DNA from: Cohaesibacter sp.
GTDB lineage: Bacteria; Pseudomonadota; Alphaproteobacteria; Rhizobiales; Cohaesibacteraceae
Length of the DNA stretch: 64,000 nt
Direction: 5' to 3'
NCBI GenBank assembly: GCA_025800145.1
Contig: JAOXSH010000017.1
Span: 1-64,000 of the forward strand
Shown here: positions 1 to 8,706 of the stretch, piece by piece
Layout: every line of letters begins with the position of its first letter
How positions within the stretch are numbered: the first letter of the stretch is position 1
The notes under the pieces: model-generated
What the model was told of the DNA's origin: nothing
The model's database searches: none
Seen by the model: the letters and a program-made list of their open reading frames with translations, nothing else
Position numbers and translations under genes: made by a program

Positions 1-142
1 CCTCATTGAATTGTCTTGACAATTCAATGCAAAAGGTTCGCATCAAAAAAGAAAATGCCCCGGCATTGTCCGATCGAGCCGACGCCTTGCCAGTAAACCA
101 TTTCAAGGCATCCTATGGGTCAATCTTTCATGCCGTTGGTAT
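1..142. repeat. MITE-like repeat family A, copy 1 (cut by window edge)
   Basis: This is the right part of a family A element. It shows the internal palindrome CATTGAATTGTC-TT-GACAATTCAATG, the shared stretch ending in AAGGCATCCTATGGGTCAAT, and the terminal inverted repeat ending CATGCCGTTGGTAT at 142. The same sequence recurs near 3719-3927, 14128-14357 (inverted) and 51570-51719. No transposase lies inside it, so it would have to be moved in trans. It abuts the coding region that starts at 145. Confidence 0.85.
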
Positions 143-144
143 GA

Positions 145-1143
145 TTGGTGCCATATCCTTTTACTATTGATGAAGGTGATTTTAAGGCTGATGGCATCAA
201 TCATGTTAAAGAAGAAAAAATCCACAAAACCTTTCATATTCATCAAAAATGGCTAGAAGGCTCGCAGAATGCTCAATGGCTTATCGATACAATCATTGAT
301 CTGGTCAAAAAAGCCCGAAGCACAAGCCACCCGATTAACGGCATCGTGCTGCCAGAATATTCTATAACCTGGGATATTTTTCAAAACCTGTCTCGCGCCC
401 TAGAAGCCGAATGTGAAACCCTAGAATTTCTGATTGCTGGTAGCTCAGATAATTGCCATGGCCAAAAAGGCAATATTGTGTTGGACCGAACTTTCAACTA
501 TGCAGACAGCAATGACACCCAAAAGAAAGTCGTTGAGGAGCTAACAATTAGCCGCCGCAAGCATCACCGCTGGTGTTTAAATGGCGAACAAATCCGCAGC
601 TATGGTCTGAAAGATACTCTGGACGACAATTCTTTGTGGTGGGAATCGCACCAAATTGGGTTACGGCGTGTTGTGTTAACAGAATTTCGCTTTGGAACAA
701 CCTATGTGCCGATCATCTGCGAAGATTTGGCAAGAATAGATCCATGCCATGATCAATTAAGATCAATGGGGCCAAATATTGTTTTTGCTCTGCTCATGGA
801 TGGCCCCCAAATGACAACCCGCTGGCCGGCAAAATATGCGCACAGCCTGGCAGACGACCCGGGCTGTTCTGTTCTGTCTTTAACCTCAAAAGCCTTGGTG
901 AATAGATCAAATATCTGGCGTGCAGAAGAGAAACAAAAGAAAGGCGAAAAGCCTACAGAACCAAACAATTCTATAGGATTATGGAAAGATAGTACAAGCG
1001 AACCAAGGGAAATTGAATGCCCGGATGGCTACAATGGCGTTGTGTTAATTCTTAAAGGTGAAGACTGCAAAATGAACACAATATGTGGTCGCAGAACCAG
1101 AGAGCACCTAGTTTGGAAATATCACAACCATATTAAACTATAG
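145..1143 (+). CDS. nitrilase (carbon-nitrogen hydrolase)-like protein, probably 5'-truncated
   Basis: The 332-residue open frame carries spaced motifs that fit the nitrilase-superfamily triad: Glu71 in VLPEYS, Lys139 in SRRKHHRW, and Cys192 in PIICEDL. The family hydrolyses or forms C-N bonds through Glu-Lys-Cys. The frame begins with TTG-GTG directly after a TGA at 142-144, the last bases of a family A repeat, and there is no in-frame ATG or ribosome site nearby. The original N-terminus was therefore probably removed or displaced by the repeat. Nitrilase domains also occur C-terminal to reverse transcriptases in defence systems (DRT type 1). Whether this was such a protein cannot be told because the upstream sequence is outside the window. 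The nitrilase fold is inferred from motifs only. Confidence 0.6.
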   Translation: MVPYPFTIDEGDFKADGINHVKEEKIHKTFHIHQKWLEGSQNAQWLIDTIIDLVKKARSTSHPINGIVLPEYSITWDIFQNLSRALEAECETLEFLIAGSSDNCHGQKGNIVLDRTFNYADSNDTQKKVVEELTISRRKHHRWCLNGEQIRSYGLKDTLDDNSLWWESHQIGLRRVVLTEFRFGTTYVPIICEDLARIDPCHDQLRSMGPNIVFALLMDGPQMTTRWPAKYAHSLADDPGCSVLSLTSKALVNRSNIWRAEEKQKKGEKPTEPNNSIGLWKDSTSEPREIECPDGYNGVVLILKGEDCKMNTICGRRTREHLVWKYHNHIKL

Positions 1144-1164
1144 ACAGCTCCAGCTCTTTACGCC

Positions 1165-2007
1165 TTAAAGCCCTGCTCTGTGCAGCAGTTTGCTGATGAG
1201 GGATTTGAGCGATGGGGCGTCGGCTTTTGCGTCTTTGTTTTTATCAATCTTGTGCTGATCTTCGGTGCGACCAGCGCACCAATAGCTGGAGAGATATAAG
1301 TTTTGCTTGGGCACGGCGCGTTCTGTTCTGTAATAGCTGCGCAAGGAGCGCATTGTATCAAATTCGCAAGCACTCCAAACGAACGGCACCCCTCCGTGCC
1401 ACTCAGCCGCCTTGATGGCATCAAACAGCTGGGTTTTTGAGCGATCAGGATGCGGATTGACCACCCATTGCAAGTCCATGCCTTGGGGCAAGGCAAGGTC
1501 GAGCTGATCTGCTTCAGAGGCAATTTCAAAAACCACATGGCCCTTTGCGCCATCGGGCACCCTTTCTAGGTTGCATAAAGCCGCCGGGAGGCCCGTCATA
1601 TCTGCGGCAATCAAATACCAATCAGCATCTGGCGGCACCATTTTGATGGTGCCCGGCCCACTGATCAGCATTTCATCACCGGGCTTTGCCTGCAAGGCCC
1701 ATTCTATGGCAATGCCGCCCGTGTCATTATGCAAGGCAAAATCGACAACAATCTGTCCCGCCGCCTTGTCATGAGCGCGAATGGAATAGGTGCGCATCAC
1801 GGGCCTTTTGGGGTTGGCGCGCGGCAAATCAGGAAAAATAAGCTTGATATAGCCCCCTTCCTTGCCCGCGGGAAAATCGGCCAGCTCCGGCCCACCAAAA
1901 ACAATGCGCCGCATATTGGGGGTGATCTCACAAACCGATTGCACAATCGCCGTTCTGCTTACTGATTTCGCCACGCTTTCATCCGCTTTTTTGGGGTTCA
2001 CACCCAT
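1165..2007 (-). CDS. siderophore-interacting protein (NAD(P)H-dependent ferric-siderophore reductase family)
   Basis: This 280-residue protein belongs to the SIP/ViuB flavoprotein family, which reduces ferric siderophores in the cytoplasm to release iron. The N-terminal half is the FAD-binding domain, with MRTYSIRAHD (the R-x-Y-S/T flavin motif) and the GGIAIEWALQAKPGDE stretch ahead of an SGPG motif. The C-terminal half is the SIP domain, with WYLIAADMTGLPAA and the late WSACEFDTMRSLRSYYR segment. Length is normal. I prefer ATG at 2007 over a TTG seven codons upstream. The gene stands alone; a ferric-iron transporter lies far away at 56106-59597. Substrate is unknown. Confidence 0.85.
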   Translation of the reverse strand: MGVNPKKADESVAKSVSRTAIVQSVCEITPNMRRIVFGGPELADFPAGKEGGYIKLIFPDLPRANPKRPVMRTYSIRAHDKAAGQIVVDFALHNDTGGIAIEWALQAKPGDEMLISGPGTIKMVPPDADWYLIAADMTGLPAALCNLERVPDGAKGHVVFEIASEADQLDLALPQGMDLQWVVNPHPDRSKTQLFDAIKAAEWHGGVPFVWSACEFDTMRSLRSYYRTERAVPKQNLYLSSYWCAGRTEDQHKIDKNKDAKADAPSLKSLISKLLHRAGL

Positions 2008-2124
2008 GAATACAATATCGCCACCCAAACCTGAGCCACAGAATCATAAATTCAGCATATTTTGAATGCGAAAGAAAGCCATATGCCTTGCTACAGCCTC
2101 AAACAATGCAGACCAGTTGCGCAC

Positions 2125-2994
2125 TCACACGAACAGATCCGTTGAAAGATATTTCAGTCCAGAATCGCAAATGATCACAGCAATTGTCTGTCCTTTGTGT
2201 GGGCCTTTGTGTGGGCCTTTAAGAAGGTCAATCGCTCCGGCCACATTGGCCCCGGCAGAAAAGCCTGCAAAAATGCCCTCATAGCACGCAAGATCGCGGG
2301 AGGTTTGACGCGCCCTCTCACCATCTATTTGCAAAAAACCATCCCACTTCATATCACGCAAGAAAGTGAGATCATCCATGGCATAGCCACCACCTTGGAT
2401 CGGATGATCGGATCGCGTCACACCAACGCCAGCAATGACAGCCGCACCTTCCCGCTCAATAGGGTAGCATTTGATGTTAGGATTTTGCGCCCGCAGATAT
2501 TTCGATGTGCCGACAAGTGTGCCACCAGACCCCACAAAGTCACAAAAAGCATCAATATTACCATCAGATTGCTACCACAATTCAGGGCCAGTCATCTGTT
2601 CATGGGCACCGGGATTGCCCGCTCTTTCAAATTGATCCGCACGAAAGGCATCGCGTTCGAGCGCAGCCATCATACGCGCCCGTTCCGGCGAGTTGCCCTT
2701 CGACATAACCGCGACAAAGGGATAGCCCTTCACACCGCAAATAATCGCAAGACCAGTACCCATATTGCCTGAAGTCAGCTCCACCACCGTTTGGCCCGGC
2801 TTGAGCGAGCCATCTTTTTCTACCGCCTCAATCACGCCAAGCGCAGCCCGGTCTTTTTAGGAAAAGCCGGGATTCAAATGATCGAGCTTGGCAAGGATCA
2901 CACCCTCACAGCCATAATGTTGCACCAGACGATCAAGACGCACGAGGGGCGTGTTGCCGATAGCACCGAGGATTGAATCAAGTGTTTTTGTCAT
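2125..2994 (-). pseudogene. cysteine synthase-type PLP enzyme with two in-frame stop codons
   Basis: Read from ATG at 2994, the frame gives a cysteine synthase/cystathionine beta-synthase family protein: GAIGNTPLVRLDRL, NPGFS-stop-KDRAAL (the Lys that binds pyridoxal phosphate), TSGNMGTGLA and GSGGTLVGTSKYL. Two codons are stops: TAA at 2859-2857 (codon 46, just before the PLP lysine) and TAG at 2574-2572 (codon 141). The frame is otherwise intact for about 289 residues with no frameshift. A 12-bp tandem duplication near the end gives GPHKGPHKG. The likely role was O-acetylserine sulfhydrylation or a related beta-replacement. As it stands the gene cannot make a full enzyme. Sequencing error is possible but less likely given a third stop in the next gene. 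Confidence 0.85.
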
Positions 2995-3008
2995 GGAATA
3001 TCTGCATC

Positions 3009-3545
3009 CTAATTCCAGTTAAGAACAACTTTACCGGACAAGCCGGATTTCATGGCTGCAAAGCCCTGCTCAAACTCATCAACACAAAGCTCATGCGTAA
3101 CGATCCGGCTGACATCAAGACCATTTTGCAGCATCGCGATCATTTTGTATCAAGTCTCGAACATCTCACGACCATACCCCCCCTTGATGGTGAGAGCCTT
3201 GAAGACGATCCGCGACCAATCCACGGGCGATTTGCCGAGCGGAATACCAAGAAGCGCAATCTTGCCGCCCATAACCAAAGCTTCCACCATTTGATCAAGC
3301 GCCTGTTGGTTGCCGGACATTTCCAACCCCACATCAAAGCCCTCTTTCAAATCAAGCTCATCAATGACATCGTTCAACTCTTCTTTGGCAACATTCAAAG
3401 GGCGAAGATTAGGCACAACATGCTCGGCAAGCTTCAGCCGATCATCATTGACATCGGTCATGACTACATTGCGTGCACCCGCATGGCGCGCCACCGCCGC
3501 AGCCATAATGCCAATTGGCCCTGCCCCTGTGATCAGAACATCCTC
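3009..3545 (-). pseudogene. tdh: L-threonine 3-dehydrogenase remnant (C-terminal half, nonsense mutation)
   Basis: The sequence matches the NAD-binding half of zinc-dependent threonine dehydrogenase: [20 protein letters not shown] (Rossmann glycine motif), FDVGLEMSG and [14 protein letters not shown] at 3152-3150 then replaces the Trp of the family's ETWYKM, after which the frame continues through [12 protein letters not shown] and [12 protein letters not shown] to TAG at 3009. The N-terminal catalytic zinc domain (about 165 residues) is missing. Upstream it is fused in frame to a kbl fragment, so an internal deletion removed the kbl-tdh junction. It is not functional as a dehydrogenase. Confidence 0.85.
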
Positions 3546-3668
3546 GCCCAACATAACCGGAATGATCGGATGGGTACCGGGCAACAAATCAAATCCCAGC
3601 TTTTCCAACCCTTCGCGCCAATAACGGGCATTGTCAAAAAGCTGCTTTCGAAGGGCTACGCCCTCTTC
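3546..3668 (-). pseudogene. kbl: 2-amino-3-ketobutyrate CoA ligase remnant
   Basis: About 41 codons read [17 protein letters not shown], then [20 protein letters not shown]. This is the segment of Kbl (glycine C-acetyltransferase, PLP-dependent) that precedes its last 60 or so residues. The 5' side is cut by a family A repeat at about 3669. The 3' side joins tdh in frame at the codons for L-G-E-D (3551-3540). In bacteria kbl and tdh form a two-gene threonine-to-glycine operon in this order, which explains the fusion as an internal deletion. Confidence 0.8.
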
Positions 3669-3927
3669 AAAACCGGCCTTTGGTGCTTTGAAATGGCTCA
3701 CTGAGCTGCGTTGTCTTTCTAGGGCGCGCCTCATTGAATTGTCTTGACAAGTCAATGCAAAAGGTTCGCATCAAACTAGGGCGCGCCTCATTGAATTGTC
3801 TTGACAATTCAATGCAAAAGGTTCGCATCAAAAAAGAAAATGCCCCGGCATTGTCCGATCGAGCCGACGCCTTACCAGTAAACCATTTCAAGGCATCCTA
3901 TGAGTCAATCTTTCATGCCGTTGGTAT
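3669..3927. repeat. MITE-like repeat family A, copy 2 (left end missing, two 57-bp units)
   Basis: The element runs from AAAACCGGCC through two tandem 57-bp units (3719-3775 and 3776-3832, each starting CTAGGGCGCGCC and holding the CATTGAATTGTC palindrome) to the terminal CATGCCGTTGGTAT at 3927. The first 27 or so bases of the left terminal repeat, seen intact in copies at 14128 and 51436, are absent where it meets the kbl remnant. Its right end supplies part of the TAA stop of the amidotransferase gene. Confidence 0.85.
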
Positions 3928-4637
3928 TATGGGGCGATGCTGTCGCGCAGAAAATCGGCAATCCATTGTGCGGCAATGGGCGTGTCATCGCGTTCTTGCA
4001 GACTTTTCAAAGCTTTATCTGCCCGCTCTGCGCCAATGCGCTCATAGCGTTTTTCAATCAGATGGCGATTAACCTCTGGGGTGAAATCGGGGTGCTGCTG
4101 GATGGCCAGATAGGTTTTGTCCTTGTAAAAGCCGCCAATGGGGCAGAAATCACTGGCCAAAAACAATTTGGCCCCTTGCGGCATTTTGCTGACCTGATCC
4201 TGATGCATGGAGTGGAGCATCAAAGCGCGCTGGGGCGCTTGCAACCAGTTTGGGCGATCCTTGAGCGAAATATCCATCAGACCAATACCCCAGCCCTTAT
4301 CGGAGCGTTCCGTCTTGCCGCCCAAAGCAGTGGCAATGGCCTGATGGCCATAGCAAATGCCGACCAATGGAATGGCTTTTTCGTCCAATTCGCGAATGAA
4401 GGCCAGCAATCTGTCCTGCCAGTCATATTGCTCAAACACCGAATATTTGCCGCCGGTGATCAAATAGCCATCATAATTCTCTGCCTTTGGTAAGGGATCA
4501 TTGACGGCGCTGGTGACATGCCATTTGGCCTCTGGCAACCAAGGAGAGATGGCCGCCTGAAACCGGTCGGGAGAGGGGGGGATAGAGGGCGTATCGCCAG
4601 CACTGCGATGACCGATATGAAGGATGCAAATATCCAT
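3927..4637 (-). CDS. class I glutamine amidotransferase-like protein
   Basis: The 236-residue protein has a class I glutamine amidotransferase fold. The nucleophile elbow is VGICYGHQAIATALGG, preceded by YDGYLITGGKYSVFE (GMP-synthase-like 'tGg' strand) and followed by QQHPDFTPEV, which carries the catalytic His and Glu. It most resembles stand-alone GMP synthase-domain proteins of unknown substrate. I start at ATG 4637 (MDICILHIGHRS, the first beta strand); the frame is open further upstream but that part does not look family-like. The TAA stop at 3929-3927 overlaps the end of a family A repeat, so the last codons may have been altered by the insertion. Confidence 0.7.
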   Translation of the reverse strand: MDICILHIGHRSAGDTPSIPPSPDRFQAAISPWLPEAKWHVTSAVNDPLPKAENYDGYLITGGKYSVFEQYDWQDRLLAFIRELDEKAIPLVGICYGHQAIATALGGKTERSDKGWGIGLMDISLKDRPNWLQAPQRALMLHSMHQDQVSKMPQGAKLFLASDFCPIGGFYKDKTYLAIQQHPDFTPEVNRHLIEKRYERIGAERADKALKSLQERDDTPIAAQWIADFLRDSIAP

Positions 4638-4994
4638 GGCTGATCTGTAAATCCTGTTATTGTTAGGGGCTGCTATGTCGCACATCCCTAAAAAATCATG
4701 CATTTGGATCATATCTTTGCCCAACAAAGAGGCCAAAAGCCCCGATCCCGGCGCTTTTGGCCCATGCATGAAAGGAGGAGCTCGTAACTAAAGCAATTAC
4801 AAAATAATGATTTTTGATACAAATTTATAAGCAAAACTTATGGAGCAAGAAGCTTCGACAATAAGATTGCGAGCCTGTTTGAAATGGTTAGCATTGGTTT
4901 AATTCCATGCAAAAAGGCCGATGATGGTCTTTATGGCAACCGGGCAGATCGGACCCCCGCTCTGATTTCAGGCCCGACATAACAGGTAGAGCAA
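4638..4994. other. intergenic region with a 10-bp hairpin
   Basis: This gap separates divergent genes. It contains a perfect inverted repeat, GGCCAAAAGC at 4731-4740 and GCTTTTGGCC at 4753-4762, with a 12-base loop and no T-run. That fits a leader hairpin or a dyad operator better than a terminator. No gene or clear promoter was recognised. Confidence 0.4.
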
Positions 4995-5882
4995 ATGGTG
5001 CATAAGTCATATCATGTCATCTCACAGGGACAGAAACAGGATTCTCTGACCCTTCATCAACCCGATCAGCTGGTCAGTCCCTTGATGCTCTCTTTCCCTC
5101 ACAGTGGCGATGTCTATCCCGATGATTTTGGCTATGATCCGGCTCTGAGCTATTCCGAGATCGATTTCCCATCCGATAAATATGTTGATGAATTGTTTGG
5201 CCGCGGCAATGAACTGGGTCTTGCTTCCATCAAGGCCAATTTTCCTCGCGCTTATCTGGATGTGAACCGCCATCAGCATGATATTGACGGGGCGATGCTG
5301 GAAGACGAAGAGGCGTGGTATGGCCGTTTGCAGCCAACAGCGGCCAAAACCGGCACAACGCTTTTTTGGGCGATTAGCAATGAAAAAGAGATATATCAGC
5401 GCAAATTGACCTTGAAAGAGGCCAAGGAACGTCTGGCGCGCTGTCATACGCCTTATCATCAGGCCATGACCAGCATGATCAATCGCATTCATGAACACTT
5501 TGGCTGTGCCTATATCATTGATTGCCATTCCATGACACAATTTGACAGCGTTTTGCGTGGCGGAGCGGAGCGCCCGCAAATCGATATTGGCACGCGCGAC
5601 GGCGAGAGCTGCTCGCAAGCCCTGGCGGAAAAGGTCGGAGAAGCCTTTGCCAGCCTTGGCTATGATGTGGGCGTCAACAAGCGCTTTCGCGGCGGCGAAA
5701 TCACCTTACGCTATGGCTGGCCTGAAATCGAGCAGCATATCCTGCAAGTGGAATTGCGGCGCGACCTTTATATGAATGAAGCAACGCGCGAAAGAAATGA
5801 GAATTTCGCCAAAGTGCAACAGGATTGTGCGGCTGTTATCGATGAGGTGAAAGCCTTTATCGAGGCCACTATGCTGCGCTAA
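4995..5882 (+). CDS. N-formylglutamate amidohydrolase family protein
   Basis: This 295-residue protein belongs to the N-formylglutamate amidohydrolase (HutG-type deformylase) family, metal-dependent hydrolases that give formate and glutamate. Visible hallmarks are LSFPHSGDVYP near residue 35, PSDKYVDELF near 60, the NFPRAYLDVNRHQHDIDG block near 80-97, and IDCHSMTQF near 175, which carries the metal-binding His and catalytic residues. Its start is ATG 4995, shortly after an AGG-containing stretch. It lies just upstream of a peptide-type ABC transporter and could process an imported N-formyl compound, but co-function is inference. Confidence 0.8.
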   Translation: MVHKSYHVISQGQKQDSLTLHQPDQLVSPLMLSFPHSGDVYPDDFGYDPALSYSEIDFPSDKYVDELFGRGNELGLASIKANFPRAYLDVNRHQHDIDGAMLEDEEAWYGRLQPTAAKTGTTLFWAISNEKEIYQRKLTLKEAKERLARCHTPYHQAMTSMINRIHEHFGCAYIIDCHSMTQFDSVLRGGAERPQIDIGTRDGESCSQALAEKVGEAFASLGYDVGVNKRFRGGEITLRYGWPEIEQHILQVELRRDLYMNEATRERNENFAKVQQDCAAVIDEVKAFIEATMLR

Positions 5883-5998
5883 AAAACAGGCCAGCTAAGG
5901 TAAAGGGCTGGTTTTAATGATCATCAATTTTTCCTGAAAAGTAGGACATATAAAAAATCAGGCCCCCTTTTCAGGGCCTTATTCAGTGGGAGATTTCA

Positions 5999-7597
5999 AT
6001 GACAGTGAGCAAATATACTCTGGTAACGATGGTGGGGCTGATGGCCCTTGGCACTGCCCCGATACAGGCCGATAGCCTGAAAATGGCTTATTCCTCTGCC
6101 CCTCGATCCATGGATCCCTATCCCTTTGGTGGCGCACCAACTGCGTCTTTGAAGGAACATGTTTATGAATCTTTGGTCAATCATGACGACAGCCCGTTGC
6201 TGGCTGAAAGCTGGAGCTGGACGGCTCCCCTGACCCTGACCGTAAAATTGCGCGAAGGCATCAAATTCCATAATGGGGCTGATTTCACCGCGCGCGATGT
6301 GGTCTATAGCTCTTGCCGCATGATGCATCGCATCGATGGCAAGCGCAATTTGCTCACCTCTTCCATGGGCCCAATCAAAGATGTGGTTGCCGAGGGCGAT
6401 CATGTGGTGCATTTCCATATGAAAGCGCCTTATCCACTCTGGACCCAGAAAATGAAATTCCTGTCCATTCTGTCCGCTTCTGGTGCCACAACACCAGAAG
6501 GCGCTATCAAATATGATGACAAGGGCGATTGCGGCATTACCAATTATCCAAAGCGCGATCAGTTTGATGCGGCCAAAGCCTCCATCGGCACCGGCCCTTA
6601 CAAGTTGGTCAGCTTTGACAAATCCGGCTCTGCCAAGCTGGTGCGCAACGACGCTTATTGGGGCGAAAAAGGTGCATGGGAAGACATCACCATCCGTTCT
6701 ATCTCCAATGCCGGTGCCCGTCTTGCAGGCCTTTTGGCCGGGGATTTCGATCTGATCGAAAACCCAACCACAGAAGATTTGGATGCACTGAATAATAATG
6801 AGCAATTCAGTTTCACCTCAGTGCCGTCCTGGCGGACCATTTTCCTGGTTTTGGATGTGAATAAAGAGGGCGCACCAGGCGTCAGTGCAGACAAGCCGGG
6901 CAATCCGCTCTCTGACATTCGGGTGCGTCAGGCCATGTCCATGGCGATCAACCGCAAGGCCATTGTTGACCGCCTGTTCCGTGGCAATGCCACCATTGCC
7001 AACCAGCTGGCACCCAAATATCGCAAAGGCGCACCGGAATTGCCAGAGCTGGAATTTGATCCGGCAAAGGCTAAGGAATTGCTGGCCGAAGCTGGCTATC
7101 CAAAAGGCTTTGAACTGAGCCTGTTTGCCCCAAGTGATCGCTATGCCAATGGCTCGCGCGTTGCTCAGGCTGTGACACAATATCTGTCCCGTATCGGCAT
7201 CAAGATTTCACTGAAAACCCAGCCATGGTCCGTCTTTGCCAAAGCCCGTAAAAACCGCGAAATGGGCACCTTCATGTATGGCTGGGGCCATCCACAAGGC
7301 CCGGCTCAGATGATTTCTTTCGCCCTTGCCTCTCGTGACAAGAAGCTGGGTCTGGGATCGTCCAACTATTCCAACTATTCCAACCCTGTCTTTGATAAGG
7401 CAATCAAGGCATGGGCCGTGGAAACCGACGAGAAAAAGTCTGATGCCTTTGTAAAGGATGCGATGACACAGGCCATGAAAGATTTGCCTGCCATCCCGCT
7501 TTACTATCAGCACACAATCTGGGCACACCGCTCTGACCTTGAAATTACAGGTCGTCAGGACGAGCGTACTCATGCTGCAATGGTCAAGAAAAAATAG
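5999..7597 (+). CDS. ABC transporter substrate-binding protein, peptide/opine family 5
   Basis: This 532-residue periplasmic solute-binding protein starts MTVSKYTLVTMVGLMALGTA with a signal peptide cut around residue 24. Family 5 (SBP_bac_5) marks are LTVKLREGIKFHNGADFTARDVVYS near 80, GTGPYKLVSFDK near 200, NPLSDIRVRQAMSMAINRKAI near 300 and AIPLYYQHTIWAHR near the end. It delivers a peptide-like ligand to the permeases at 7721 and 8707. A hairpin-rich 123-bp gap follows, as is common after binding-protein genes. A GGGAG ribosome site precedes the start. The ligand cannot be told from sequence. Confidence 0.92.
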   Translation: MTVSKYTLVTMVGLMALGTAPIQADSLKMAYSSAPRSMDPYPFGGAPTASLKEHVYESLVNHDDSPLLAESWSWTAPLTLTVKLREGIKFHNGADFTARDVVYSSCRMMHRIDGKRNLLTSSMGPIKDVVAEGDHVVHFHMKAPYPLWTQKMKFLSILSASGATTPEGAIKYDDKGDCGITNYPKRDQFDAAKASIGTGPYKLVSFDKSGSAKLVRNDAYWGEKGAWEDITIRSISNAGARLAGLLAGDFDLIENPTTEDLDALNNNEQFSFTSVPSWRTIFLVLDVNKEGAPGVSADKPGNPLSDIRVRQAMSMAINRKAIVDRLFRGNATIANQLAPKYRKGAPELPELEFDPAKAKELLAEAGYPKGFELSLFAPSDRYANGSRVAQAVTQYLSRIGIKISLKTQPWSVFAKARKNREMGTFMYGWGHPQGPAQMISFALASRDKKLGLGSSNYSNYSNPVFDKAIKAWAVETDEKKSDAFVKDAMTQAMKDLPAIPLYYQHTIWAHRSDLEITGRQDERTHAAMVKKK

Positions 7598-7608
7598 TCC
7601 CCGATAAA

Positions 7609-7697
7609 GCAAGCCGGGTTCCCATTGCCCGGCCTGCTTCTCCTCTTGATGTTGCAATACGGGGCGAAATAACCCTTTTTCGGGCTTGTTTCGCCCC
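7609..7697 (+). other. two hairpins between binding-protein and permease genes
   Basis: An imperfect hairpin lies at 7609-7640 (AAGCCGGG paired with CCCGGCCTGCTT). A stronger one at 7661-7697 pairs GGGGCGAAA with TTTCGCCCC around an inner CCC/GGG. They probably protect the binding-protein mRNA 3' end or attenuate downstream expression so that permeases are made in smaller amounts. No long T-run follows, so complete termination is unlikely. Confidence 0.6.
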
Positions 7698-7720
7698 TTC
7701 TTTAAACAAGGAATGAAACC

Positions 7721-8686
7721 ATGCTGAGTTTTATCCTCAGACGCCTTGGGCAGAGTTCTGTTCTTGTCCTGATTATGTCTGTTCTGGTCTTTGCAGGCAT
7801 GTATGTTGTCAGTGATCCGGTTGCGGTTTTGGCTGGCGATGATTTTACCGAGGAAGATCGTCAGGCTCTGGCCCGCGAACTGGGGGTAGACAAGCCTCTT
7901 ATCACGCAATATCTGGTTTTTCTATCCAATATTGCCAAAGGGGACTTTGGGGTTTCTTTTGTTTATAATCGTCCTGTTCTGGATTTGATTCTGGAGCGCT
8001 TGCCCGCCACGCTGGAAGTGGCCGTCCTTGCCATTAGCATGGGGCTGATATTGGGCATTCCGATGGGGATTTACTCCGGTCTGAACCGGGAGAAAAAAGC
8101 CACCAAAAGCATCAGCTTTCTGACAACGGTTGGCTATTCCATTCCCAATTTCTGGCAAGCCTTGCTGCTGATTTTGCTCTGTTCTGTGTGGCTGAAAATC
8201 CTGCCTGCCTCTGGCCGTGGCGACACCACAGATTTGTTTGGCATTCCGGTTTCCTTCCTCAATTGGGATGGTTTCTCCCATATGCTTTTGCCTGCGGTCA
8301 ATCTGGCCATCTATAAAATCTGTATGCAGACGCGCCTGTCACGATCGGGCACGCAAGAGGTGATGTATCAGGATTATATGACCTTTGCGCGGGCAAAAGG
8401 CATTTCGAAAATGCGCCGCATCAGACGCCATTTGCTGCGCAATATTCTGTTGCCGATTGTCACCATTACCGGTCTGGAGCTGGGCGGCCTGATTGCCTTC
8501 TCTACTGTGACAGAAACCGTTTTCTCTTGGCCCGGCATTGGCAAATTGCTGCTGGATTCCATTCATCATGCCGACCGCCCCGTTGTTGTGGCCTATTTGA
8601 TCGGCATCACGCTGATGTTCGTTACAATCAATTTTGTGGTGGATGTTCTCTACGCCCTGCTTGATCCAAGAATCCGCTATAAATAA
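7721..8686 (+). CDS. ABC transporter permease, DppB type
   Basis: This 321-residue inner-membrane permease has the typical start MLSFILRRLGQSSVLVLIMS, six membrane segments and the cytoplasmic coupling loop YMTFARAKGISKMRRIRRHLLRN, the EAA motif that docks on the ATPase. The N-terminal part contains the family's LARELGVDKPLITQYLVF segment. It pairs with the permease at 8707 and the fused ATPase at 9604. An ATG at 7721 follows AAGGAATGAAACC, a good ribosome site. Confidence 0.92.
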   Translation: MLSFILRRLGQSSVLVLIMSVLVFAGMYVVSDPVAVLAGDDFTEEDRQALARELGVDKPLITQYLVFLSNIAKGDFGVSFVYNRPVLDLILERLPATLEVAVLAISMGLILGIPMGIYSGLNREKKATKSISFLTTVGYSIPNFWQALLLILLCSVWLKILPASGRGDTTDLFGIPVSFLNWDGFSHMLLPAVNLAIYKICMQTRLSRSGTQEVMYQDYMTFARAKGISKMRRIRRHLLRNILLPIVTITGLELGGLIAFSTVTETVFSWPGIGKLLLDSIHHADRPVVVAYLIGITLMFVTINFVVDVLYALLDPRIRYK

Positions 8687-8706
8687 TCGCACGAAGGATA
8701 CGCATC

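Noticed and set aside
2125-2994. Stop-codon readthrough or recoding in the cysteine synthase gene
   Set aside because: Two different stop codons and a third kind in the next broken gene fit decay; no recoding signal is visible.
3719-3832. Tandem 57-bp units as a possible CRISPR array
   Set aside because: The units are adjacent with no variable spacers, contain a palindrome and belong to MITE family A. No cas genes are present.
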